From contig CAVKTI010000054.1 of assembly GCA_963659365.1 (NCBI GenBank), positions 1 to 15,784 on the forward strand: DNA of 15,784 nt. The letters run 5' to 3'. This stretch comes from W0P28-013 sp963659365. Its GTDB lineage: Bacteria; Bacteroidota; Bacteroidia; Bacteroidales; Paludibacteraceae. The notes under the pieces are model-generated. The model was not told the DNA's origin, did no database searches, and worked only from the letters and a program-made list of their open reading frames with translations. The translations under genes were made by a program, and so were the position numbers. This document shows positions 1 through 6,375 of this stretch, one piece after another (positions within the stretch are counted from its first letter, which is position 1; each line of letters opens with the position of its first letter).

Positions 1-30
1 AAAGTCGCGGCAGGGGCGCGAGCGTTGCCA

Positions 31-167
31 AAAATTGGCGGTTTTGGTTTCGGCGGAATTAAACTCGCTTTCGCTCAAACAGTAATTCCGCTTTTTCGAA
101 ACACAAAACCTGATTTTTGACACTCGCTGCCCAATGCCGTGTCGGAATCAAGAAAACCGCCAATTTT
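31..167. repeat. Nested inverted repeat with 15-bp outer arms
   Basis: The outer arms are AAAATTGGCGGTTTT at 31-45 and its exact reverse complement at 153-167. Inside them lies a second perfect inverted repeat, GCGGAATT at 53-60 and AATTCCGC at 84-91, enclosing a self-complementary CTCGCTTTCGCTC stretch. A miniature inverted-repeat element, or a folded RNA end of something lying left of the window, are both possible. I see no clear target-site duplication beside the outer arms, and no coding content inside. Confidence 0.6.
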
Positions 168-200
168 GCGAAAAATGACCTACGAAAGTTGAGTATTAAA

Positions 201-328
201 TATGCAAAATAAGGCGTTCTGGCTATCCAAAATATGTAAAATAAGGCGTTTTGGTTTGTTGAAATATGTAAAATAAGGCGTTTTGATTTGCTGAAAAGTG
301 TAAAATAAGGCGTTTGGGGTTGATTTTG
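201..328. repeat. Four-copy tandem direct repeat, period exactly 32 bp
   Basis: Four units begin at 201, 233, 265 and 297. Each has the core TGYAAAATAAGGCGTT (at 203, 235, 267 and 299) followed by a less conserved T/G-rich half. Units 2 and 3 are the most alike; units 1 and 4 have drifted at their outer edges. The period is close to three helical turns, so the cores would lie on one face of the DNA, as in iteron or operator arrays. The core is too short, and the spacers too similar to each other, for a CRISPR. No gene lies within the array, and the nearest transcription signal is the promoter at 462-493. Confidence 0.85.
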
Positions 329-390
329 CAAATTGCCGAGATTTTTGGCGAGGCGTTTGTAAATGTTTAGTTGGGCGACAGCGTGAAAAC

Positions 391-433
391 CCCACCATAA
401 GTCTGTAGAGATGCGTTCTCTATGGGCTTTTTT
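391..433 (+). terminator. Hairpin with T tract, likely intrinsic terminator
   Basis: TAGAGA at 406-411 pairs with TCTCTA at 417-422 around a five-base loop. CCCA at 391-394 can pair with TGGG at 423-426 across a bulge, and a run of six T follows at 428-433. This would end transcription coming from the left, just before the promoter at 462-493. Which transcript it ends is unknown, because no gene is seen upstream in the window. Confidence 0.5.
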
Positions 434-461
434 GTGCTTTTGGACGGTGTTTTTTATAGCA

Positions 462-493
462 TTTGCAAATGTGGACGAAAAGCCGTACCTTTG
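462..493 (+). promoter_or_regulatory. Bacteroidota-type promoter for the polysaccharide operon
   Basis: A TTTG at 462-465 (the -33 element) and TACCTTTG at 486-493 (a match to the -7 consensus TAnnTTTG) are 20 bp apart, the spacing known for the primary sigma factor of Bacteroides. Transcription would begin near 500, giving a leader of about 60 nt before the ATG at 560. It follows directly after a terminator-like hairpin, which fits the start of an independent operon. Confidence 0.7.
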
Positions 494-559
494 TAAGTTA
501 ATTGCTCTGTTGCAAGTTGCTTTGCGGAGCGTTTTGTGCGAAAGTGGTCGCTATTTTCT

Positions 560-1672
560 ATGAAAGTTGCATATCTTTTGGGGTCGCTTAGCCGTGGTGG
601 AACGGAAACATTGCTGTTAGATGTATTTCGCAATGCGTCTGCAGCCGAGTTCCCTTTCATCGGTGTGCATCGTCGCGGAGGACCTCTCTTGACCGACTTT
701 GTTGCGACTTCGCCTGCTTTTTTTTGTTGTGCGCCTCGTCCATTTCGGTGGTTTTCCTACTTGCGTAGTCTGCGCCGTCTTTTACTTTCGGAACAGGTTA
801 CAATTGTTCACGCTCAACAGTCCATCGATGCGTTATATGCTTCGCTTGCAACTCTTGGCACATCGATTCGGGTGGTGCAAACCTTTCACGGTTTCGATTA
901 CAACACTTCTTGTTTCGAGCGTATGATTATACGCTTAAGTATGCGTTTTTCAGACGCTGTTTGTTTTGTAAGCAATTATCAGCGCGAGTATTACTTGCGG
1001 CGTTATTCGGTTTTGTCGGCTTCGAAAACGCATGTTATTTACAATGGTGTCGATTTTTCGAAGTTGGATACCAAAAAATCTCCCAATCCGCCATTACCTA
1101 CAAAAATCGACCCTGCGAAGCGAGGAATGAAATTGGCTATGGTTGGGAATTTTGTGCGCGTTCGCGCACAAAATTCGCTGTTACAATTTCTGCTTCGTTT
1201 GCATCAAGCAGAAGTGCCATTCGATTTCTATTTTGTAGGTAGACGCGATGACTTGGAGTCGTGGCGTTACGATGATTGTGTGCGTTTTTGCAAACAACAT
1301 CAGTTGGACGAAGTTCACTTTTTGGGAAGCCGTAGTGATGTACCACAAATTTTGCACCAATTAGATGCTTTTGTTTATGCTACTGACCACGATACCTTTG
1401 GCATTGCAGTAGTAGAGGCAATGGCAGCAGGTGTGCCTGTGTTTGTGAACGATTATGGCGTAATGACCGAAATCACTCATCATGGTGAATGGGCAACGCT
1501 CTATCAGACAGGCAATACCGAAGAACTTTTGCATTGTTTTTTGGATTTTTACGCAAATCGTGATGCTGCGCAAGGTAAAGCCGCTTCGGTGTCGACCGCA
1601 GTGCGAGAACACTACAGTATATTGTCGCACCTCCGACAGTTGTACGCCCTCTATTCTTTGTTTTGTCGCTAA
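560..1672 (+). CDS. GT4-family glycosyltransferase
   Basis: This 370-residue protein has the two-domain GT-B layout of retaining GT4 glycosyltransferases. The N-terminus MKVAYLLGSLSRGGTE carries the acceptor-side Gly-Gly-x-Glu signature. The C-terminal domain (about 190-370) has MVGNF near its start, then FVGRRDD, LGSRSDV and the nucleotide-sugar-binding motif DTFGIAVVEAMAAG. In that motif the usual EX7E pair reads DX7E (Asp278, Glu286), a conservative change. I take the ATG at 560; a GTG eight codons upstream (536) is open but adds residues ahead of the typical MKVAYLL start. There is no signal peptide, so it is likely cytoplasmic at the inner membrane, adding a sugar to a lipid-linked glycan. 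It is the first gene of the operon driven from 462-493. The sampled lines are near 45% GC, lower than hisS, as is common for exchanged polysaccharide genes. Donor and acceptor cannot be read from sequence. Confidence 0.85.
   Translation: MKVAYLLGSLSRGGTETLLLDVFRNASAAEFPFIGVHRRGGPLLTDFVATSPAFFCCAPRPFRWFSYLRSLRRLLLSEQVTIVHAQQSIDALYASLATLGTSIRVVQTFHGFDYNTSCFERMIIRLSMRFSDAVCFVSNYQREYYLRRYSVLSASKTHVIYNGVDFSKLDTKKSPNPPLPTKIDPAKRGMKLAMVGNFVRVRAQNSLLQFLLRLHQAEVPFDFYFVGRRDDLESWRYDDCVRFCKQHQLDEVHFLGSRSDVPQILHQLDAFVYATDHDTFGIAVVEAMAAGVPVFVNDYGVMTEITHHGEWATLYQTGNTEELLHCFLDFYANRDAAQGKAASVSTAVREHYSILSHLRQLYALYSLFCR
1147..1176. repeat. 30-bp near-perfect palindrome inside the GT4 gene
   Basis: GAATTTTGTGCGCG at 1147-1160 and its exact reverse complement at 1163-1176 are separated only by TT. 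The coding strand reads through it as part of NFVRVRAQNS, which sits where GT4 enzymes normally begin the second Rossmann domain, so the protein does not look interrupted. Because of the symmetry the antisense strand reads almost the same peptide. The mRNA would form a 14-bp stem. Confidence 0.85.
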
Positions 1673-1676
1673 AAAG

Positions 1677-3104
1677 ATGTTGAACTACTATTTCCCACGA
1701 AATATCAGTGAATCGTCTATCAAGATCTATTTTGGGAGTCTGATAGCGGTTTCTTTGGTATTTATGAATTGTGTTATGCCATGGTATTCGTGGATTATGG
1801 GCTGCGCCGAGGTGCTGGTGTTTTTCCATTTGGGGCGCAGTTTGCCTACAAAATACGACTTCTACTCCGAAAAACATTTCGAAAAACGCCTCTTTTGGAA
1901 TGTTGTGGTTGTCTATATATTGTGGTCGCTGTTCTACTACGCTTTTACTATGATTGTGTGGAACACGCATTGGGAGCAACCGCCTTGGTGTAGTTTGGAC
2001 TCTGCAGGCTATTTTGCTACTGGCAAATGGTTGGCCGACTGTATTCGCGATGGCGATGTTACGCCTTGGTTCAACTGGGCATTTGGAGGTGATGCAGGCG
2101 TGTCCGATTTGGGGTATCCGATTGTGCTTGCCATACTCGATTTGCTGTCGTGGGATAGCATCATCTTTACGCGTATTGCCAACGCCTTTTTTGCTGCATG
2201 GATGATAGTGTTGCTCTATCGCTTGGCCAAACGCAATTTCGGCGACAAGGTGGCGCGTCTGTCGGCTATTTTCACATTTTTGCTGCCGCCGCTGATATTT
2301 TGGACAGCGACAACTATGAAAGAGGCCGTCATGACTATGTTCACCGTTTGGTACTTGGAGCGACTCGACTTTGTGTTTCGCAAACCGAAATTGTTGCTGC
2401 GCGACTACGCCGAAATCATCTTGTTTGCATCGTTTCTGATGTGGTTTCGCACAGCACTGTTTGCTGTCGCTATTTTGACATTTGTGGTTGCCATTGTCAT
2501 TACCGACAAAAAAGTGATTAGCACAGGGCGAAAAATTGCGCTTGGTCTGTTTTTGGGCTTGTGTATGCTTGTTGTTTTCTCCAAAGAAGCAAGCCAACTA
2601 GTGGGCGAACTGCTGATAAACAGAGAACAGGCCAAAGGTAACCTAGAATTTCGTGCAAACCGCGAAGGTGGCAATTCGTTTGCAAAGTATTTGAGTGCTG
2701 GCGCTATGGCTCCATTGGTTTTTACCATTCCTTTCCCCACCATGATTGATATATATGGGCAGCCAACTCAGGCCTTGCTCAATGGCGGTTGGTATGTAAA
2801 AAACATCATGTCGTTCTTTGTTTTGTACGCTTTGCTGGTTTTGTGGCGCACAGGTGAGTGGAAACAGCATATCATCGTACTGGCTTACCTGCTAGGTTAT
2901 ATGGCGGCTTTGGCACTTAGTTCGTATATCCATGCGGGGCGTTTTCATTATCCCATTTTGCCGTTCGATATGATGATGGCGGCGTATGGAGTAATGCATT
3001 TCAAGAAAAAACATTTTAAGTATTTCAATATGTTCTTGTTGATTGAGTTTGCGACCATCATTTTTTGGAACTGGTTCAAACTGAAAGGGCGCGGACTGAT
3101 ATAA
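1677..3104 (+). CDS. Multi-pass membrane GT-C-like glycosyltransferase or polymerase
   Basis: This 475-residue, strongly hydrophobic protein has about ten likely membrane segments (for example near 18-35, 40-52, 73-95, 147-160, 163-181, 195-210, 245-275, 286-302, 376-390 and 398-417). The loop after the early segments holds LDSAGYF (Asp108), followed by WFNWAFGGDAGVSDLGYP. TTMKEAVM (Lys215-Glu216) and GRFHYPILPF (421-430) come later. This arrangement, with an acidic residue in the first large outer loop, a Lys-Glu pair after a middle helix and an Arg-x-x-x-Pro near the end, resembles GT-C membrane glycosyltransferases (GT39-like) in Bacteroidota polysaccharide clusters, which use lipid-linked sugar donors. 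An oligosaccharide repeat-unit polymerase is the main alternative. The ATG at 1677 is four bases after the previous stop; an earlier in-frame start would overlap the GT4 gene by about 190 bp and is unlikely. Confidence 0.6.
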   Translation: MLNYYFPRNISESSIKIYFGSLIAVSLVFMNCVMPWYSWIMGCAEVLVFFHLGRSLPTKYDFYSEKHFEKRLFWNVVVVYILWSLFYYAFTMIVWNTHWEQPPWCSLDSAGYFATGKWLADCIRDGDVTPWFNWAFGGDAGVSDLGYPIVLAILDLLSWDSIIFTRIANAFFAAWMIVLLYRLAKRNFGDKVARLSAIFTFLLPPLIFWTATTMKEAVMTMFTVWYLERLDFVFRKPKLLLRDYAEIILFASFLMWFRTALFAVAILTFVVAIVITDKKVISTGRKIALGLFLGLCMLVVFSKEASQLVGELLINREQAKGNLEFRANREGGNSFAKYLSAGAMAPLVFTIPFPTMIDIYGQPTQALLNGGWYVKNIMSFFVLYALLVLWRTGEWKQHIIVLAYLLGYMAALALSSYIHAGRFHYPILPFDMMMAAYGVMHFKKKHFKYFNMFLLIEFATIIFWNWFKLKGRGLI

Positions 3105-3122
3105 TGGGACTTCTATAGAGTT

Positions 3123-5189
3123 ATGAAAGTATTGTTGGTACATAGTGGCAACCACCACGACGGCGGTGCTTCGTATGTTTTTGTACACGAACAGGGTGAC
3201 GCTTTGGCGCAGGCTGGTGTCGATGTTTCCTATTTTGTTATCAAAGGCAAGGGATTGTTTGGCTATCTGTCGAATTTGCACCGCTTGAAACAGACAATTA
3301 GGGTAGAGCAGCCCGATTTGATACATGCACACTATGGCATGTCGGGTGCATTGGCAGTAATGCAACAGTTGGTGCCAGTGGTTACCACCTACCACAATGG
3401 CGAAACATTGACATGGTACGGTCGCTTTGTTTCCAAGTTGGCGTTGTGGTTTAGCGCATACAACATCTTTGTGGCGCGCCATATCTACGAACAACTTGCG
3501 CCAAAACCGAAACACTACACATTTCTGCCGTGTGGCATTTGGCTCGATAAACAGCCATTGATACCAAAGTCCGAAGCCATAGCACGCATGGGTTTGCCTA
3601 CCGATAGACCAAATATCTTGTTCGGCGGTGCATTCTCCAATTTGCGCAAAAATGTGGCTTTGGCACGCGCCGCTGTGGATAAACTCGGGCAACCAGTCAA
3701 TCTCATCGAAATGAAAGGCTGGAATCGCGAACAGGTGAACCTGCTTTTGTGTGCCTGCGACCTGATGCTATTGCCGACCAAGAGCGAAGGCTCGCCACAA
3801 GTGGTCAAAGAGGCGATGGCGTGCAACTGCCCAGTGGTCGCCACCGATGTGGCGGATATTTCTCACTTGTTGAGCGGTGTGCGCAACTCGTATGTTACTG
3901 GATTCGATGCCCAAGAGATAGCCGACCGTATGGCAATGGTGCTGGCCGATGGCGGACGCAGCGATGGTCGTCGCCGCATCGAACGGCTCAATTTAGACAA
4001 CAGCGCAGTGGCAGAACGCTTGCTCGAAATATACAATACTGTGCTTGGACAGATGCCCGTAAAGAGCGACCGACACAAATTAGATGTGGTGGCGTTCTAT
4101 TTGCCGCAATACTATCCGACCAAAGAGAACAACGCTTGGTTTGGCAAAAATTTCACGGAGTGGACAAATGTAGAGAAAAGCAAACCGTTGTTCAAAGGGC
4201 ACTACCAGCCACAACTCCCCGCCGATTTGGGCTATTACGACCTACGCGACCCAGAAACACGCCGCCGCCAAGCCGAATTGGCACAAAAAGCAGGCGTTTC
4301 GGCGTTTTGCTACTATCACTATTGGTTTGGGCGTGGCAAGCAGATGCTCGAATTGCCGTTGAACGAAGTGGTACGCACTGGGCAGCCCGATTTGCCGTTC
4401 TGTGTCTGCTGGGCAAATCACACTTGGTACAAAAAAACATGGGACTCGGAAAGCAGCGTGCTAAACAAGCGTGTGCTTTTGCGTGTGGAATATGGCGGTC
4501 AAGAGGATTGGGACGCACACTTTGCGGCACTGCTGCCTGTATTCAGCGACAAACGCTACTATCGCATCGATGGTCGCCTTGTTTTTGTCTTTTACCGTAT
4601 CGAAAACATTCCGCAGGTAGAAAAGATGATGGTGCGTTGGCAGGAACTTGCGACGCAGCACGGTTTGCCAGCATTTTATTTCATGAGTTATGTCGATGAT
4701 GTGGCACGGCTCGGCAATCCGCTGCATAGGTTGTGCGAACAGACCATTGTCTGCTGCAAATCGAATTTAGAGTCGGTAAGTGGCTCGCTAAATATACGCA
4801 AAAGCAGCCGTTTTCTGCGTATGTTGATATCGCAAGTGGTGCATCGCCCACTCATAAAGTACGATTATCCCTCCATTCGGCACAAACTGCTGTCGCCATT
4901 TTTTGCGGAGTCGTGGATTGTGCCAACCCTATTGCCGAATTTTGACAACACACCCCGACGCGGCATGGGGGCTATGGTGCTGCACAACGCCTCGCCACAG
5001 CAGTTTCTCGCGCATTGCCACGAAGTGTTTGCCTATCTGCGTCACAAAAAGAGGCCGCTAGTTTTCCTCAAGTCGTGGAACGAATGGGGCGAAGGCAACT
5101 ATGTAGAACCCGACATTAAGTATGGCGACGGCTGGATTTGCACCCTGCATCGGGCGGTCGATGAATTTAACAACGAGATAGGCGATTGA
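3123..5189 (+). CDS. GT4-WbsX fusion glycosyltransferase
   Basis: This 688-residue protein joins two enzymes. Residues 1 to about 310 form a compact GT4 domain: MKVLLVHSGNHHDGGAS at the start, then IHAHYG, TTYHNGE, GGAFSNLRKN and EGSPQVVKEAMACN with the EX7E pair Glu222/Glu230. From about residue 320 to the end is a WbsX domain (Glyco_tran_WbsX, GH99-like barrel). It shows VVAFYLPQYYP, WFGKNFTEWTNV, KPLFKGHYQPQLPADLGYYD, FCYYHYWF, LPFCVCWANH and, near the end, KSWNEWGEG (Trp652-Trp655). WbsX-type proteins occur in O-antigen and capsule clusters and are thought to modify or build the glycan, though the chemistry is not firmly known. There is no signal peptide, so it probably acts in the cytoplasm. 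It begins 18 bp after the membrane protein gene and ends one base before the next gene. The reading frame across the junction is uninterrupted, so the fusion looks real. Confidence 0.88.
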   Translation: MKVLLVHSGNHHDGGASYVFVHEQGDALAQAGVDVSYFVIKGKGLFGYLSNLHRLKQTIRVEQPDLIHAHYGMSGALAVMQQLVPVVTTYHNGETLTWYGRFVSKLALWFSAYNIFVARHIYEQLAPKPKHYTFLPCGIWLDKQPLIPKSEAIARMGLPTDRPNILFGGAFSNLRKNVALARAAVDKLGQPVNLIEMKGWNREQVNLLLCACDLMLLPTKSEGSPQVVKEAMACNCPVVATDVADISHLLSGVRNSYVTGFDAQEIADRMAMVLADGGRSDGRRRIERLNLDNSAVAERLLEIYNTVLGQMPVKSDRHKLDVVAFYLPQYYPTKENNAWFGKNFTEWTNVEKSKPLFKGHYQPQLPADLGYYDLRDPETRRRQAELAQKAGVSAFCYYHYWFGRGKQMLELPLNEVVRTGQPDLPFCVCWANHTWYKKTWDSESSVLNKRVLLRVEYGGQEDWDAHFAALLPVFSDKRYYRIDGRLVFVFYRIENIPQVEKMMVRWQELATQHGLPAFYFMSYVDDVARLGNPLHRLCEQTIVCCKSNLESVSGSLNIRKSSRFLRMLISQVVHRPLIKYDYPSIRHKLLSPFFAESWIVPTLLPNFDNTPRRGMGAMVLHNASPQQFLAHCHEVFAYLRHKKRPLVFLKSWNEWGEGNYVEPDIKYGDGWICTLHRAVDEFNNEIGD

Positions 5190-5190
5190 G

Positions 5191-6195
5191 ATGATCGACA
5201 TCATTTCCGACATAGCGCATATCGATGTAGGGCAGTGGCACACACTTGTGGCCGAATCGCCCACAGCCACTTGGTTTCAGACGCACGAAGCGTACGATTT
5301 TTATGCCTCGCTGCCCAACGAAATGAGGGCGTTTGTCTATGCCGTTGCCGAAAATGGGAAACTTATGGGTGTGGTAGTCGGCTACATCACGCACGAGCGC
5401 AACAAAGTCAAGCAGTTTCTTACGCGGCGCGCCATCATCATCGGCGGAGCAATGCTCGACGAAACTATCACGGACGAGGCACTTGCTACGCTGCTTACCG
5501 CCGTGCGCCAAGGACTGCAACAGAAAACAATTTATATCGAACTGCGTAACTTTCACGACTACAGCCGCTGGCGAAGTGTTTTTGAAAAGTGTGGTTTCGC
5601 CTATCAGCCTCATTTGAATTTTCATATCGATACACATTCGCTGGCGGTGGTTGAGCAGAATCTCGGGAAAAGCCGCAAGCGCGACATCAAAACCACTATT
5701 CGAGATGGGGTAGAGCCAGTGCTAAATCCAACCATAGAGCAAGTGAGAGAGTACTACACGCTGCTCCAAACGCTCTATCGCACCAAAGTGAAGACGCCGC
5801 TTTTCTCGTGGAATTTTTTCGCGCAACTCTACAAAACCGATGGCGGACGATTCTTGCTCTGCGTTTACAAAGAGCGCATTATCGGCGGCACCGTCTGTGT
5901 CTGCCTGCCTGCGAAAGGCGTGTACGAGTGGTTCGTCTGCGGCGAGGACGGCAAATACGAACACATATTTCCCTCGTCGTATGCCACCTATCTCGGTATT
6001 TGCTATGCAGCCGAGGGCAACTATCCGCTCTTCGACATGATGGGCGCAGGCAAACCCAACGACGCATACGGCGTGCGTGCTTTCAAAGCACATTTTGGCG
6101 GCAAGGAGGTGGAGCATGGACGCTATTTACACATCTGTCACCCGATTTTGTATCAAATGGGTAAATTGGGCGTAAAACTACTGAAAAAGAGATAA
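5191..6195 (+). CDS. FemAB/GNAT-like transferase
   Basis: This 334-residue protein looks like the FemAB-related side of the GNAT superfamily. Two acyltransferase-like halves are visible. The first (about 1-150) has WHTLVAESPTATWFQTHEAY and the strand pattern KLMGVVVGYI. The second (about 165-330) has ERIIGGTVCVCLPAKGVYEWFVCG, then YATYLGICYAAEGNYPLFDM, and ends with GVRAFKAHFGG. Family members move an aminoacyl or acyl group onto amino-sugar or peptidoglycan acceptors. In Bacteroidota they are often found in polysaccharide clusters, where an N-acyl sugar substituent is a reasonable guess. The ATG follows the previous TGA by a single base, so translation is probably coupled. The last residues are basic (KLLKKR). 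The exact substrate is unknown, and a plain GNAT N-acetyltransferase is the alternative. Confidence 0.68.
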   Translation: MIDIISDIAHIDVGQWHTLVAESPTATWFQTHEAYDFYASLPNEMRAFVYAVAENGKLMGVVVGYITHERNKVKQFLTRRAIIIGGAMLDETITDEALATLLTAVRQGLQQKTIYIELRNFHDYSRWRSVFEKCGFAYQPHLNFHIDTHSLAVVEQNLGKSRKRDIKTTIRDGVEPVLNPTIEQVREYYTLLQTLYRTKVKTPLFSWNFFAQLYKTDGGRFLLCVYKERIIGGTVCVCLPAKGVYEWFVCGEDGKYEHIFPSSYATYLGICYAAEGNYPLFDMMGAGKPNDAYGVRAFKAHFGGKEVEHGRYLHICHPILYQMGKLGVKLLKKR

Positions 6196-6223
6196 CCGCA
6201 CAATTTCGGGCGATATAAATCAA

Positions 6224-6296
6224 GAATGCGCCCAGAGCATCCCTACTTTCTACTTTATAAACTTTCAACTTTACGAACTTTACACACTTTCAAACT
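6224..6296 (+). repeat. Degenerate copy of the hairpin plus AACTTT leader element
   Basis: ATGC at 6226-6229 and GCAT at 6237-6240 form a weak stem, followed by CCCTACTTTCTACTTTATAA and then ACTTT-rich repeats up to the hisS promoter. The order matches the better-preserved copies at 7878-7950 and 11265-11326: hairpin, CCCTACTTT, AACTTTATAAACTTT-type repeats. It is the most diverged of the four copies, and the only one followed by an obvious -7 element. Confidence 0.6.
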
Positions 6297-6311
6297 ATTT
6301 TCGTATCTTTG
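6280..6311 (+). promoter_or_regulatory. Likely hisS promoter
   Basis: TATCTTTG at 6304-6311 matches the -7 consensus TAnnTTTG exactly and sits in the typical context TTCGTATCTTTGC. The expected -33 position, about 20 bp upstream, has only a weak TTTAC. The start of transcription would be near 6318, leaving a leader of about 58 nt that contains a small GCGC/GCGC hairpin (GTGTGCGCAGGTGCGC at 6320-6335). No T-box-like structure was recognised. Confidence 0.6.
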
Positions 6312-6375
6312 CAAGATGGTGTGCGCAGGTGCGCTACGGCCGTAAAGTAACGAAAAAACAGAACTTTTCACAAAA

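Larger units (their letters stand above)
1..390. other. Left-edge region without a recognisable gene
   Basis: No frame here gives a protein I recognise. One plus-strand frame is open from the window edge to a TGA at 118-120 and could in principle be the tail of a gene lying to the left, but its translation has no family look and the neighbouring frame is also open, so I do not call it. Minus-strand open frames across 59-398 are produced by the 32-bp repeat: since 32 is not a multiple of three, each repeat copy is read in a different frame. The content that can be supported is the nested inverted repeat at 31-167 and the repeat array at 201-328, listed separately. Confidence 0.5.

Noticed and set aside
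201..328. Possible short CRISPR array
   Set aside because: The period is only 32 bp, the conserved core is about 16 bp, the intervening parts resemble one another rather than being unique spacers, and no cas gene is in the window.
59..398. Minus-strand open frames with repeated LFYIF / RLILHI-like peptides
   Set aside because: They are translations of the 32-bp DNA repeat in shifting frames, overlap each other, and have no family resemblance; the repeat is explained at DNA level.
1482..1676. N-terminal extension of the membrane protein by 65 residues
   Set aside because: It would overlap the end of the GT4 gene in another frame; the ATG at 1677, four bases after the previous stop, gives a hydrophobic protein with the expected start.
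6312..6375. T-box or other riboswitch ahead of hisS
   Set aside because: The leader is only about 58 nt with one small hairpin and lacks the specifier stem and antiterminator bulge; T-boxes are also not expected in this phylum.
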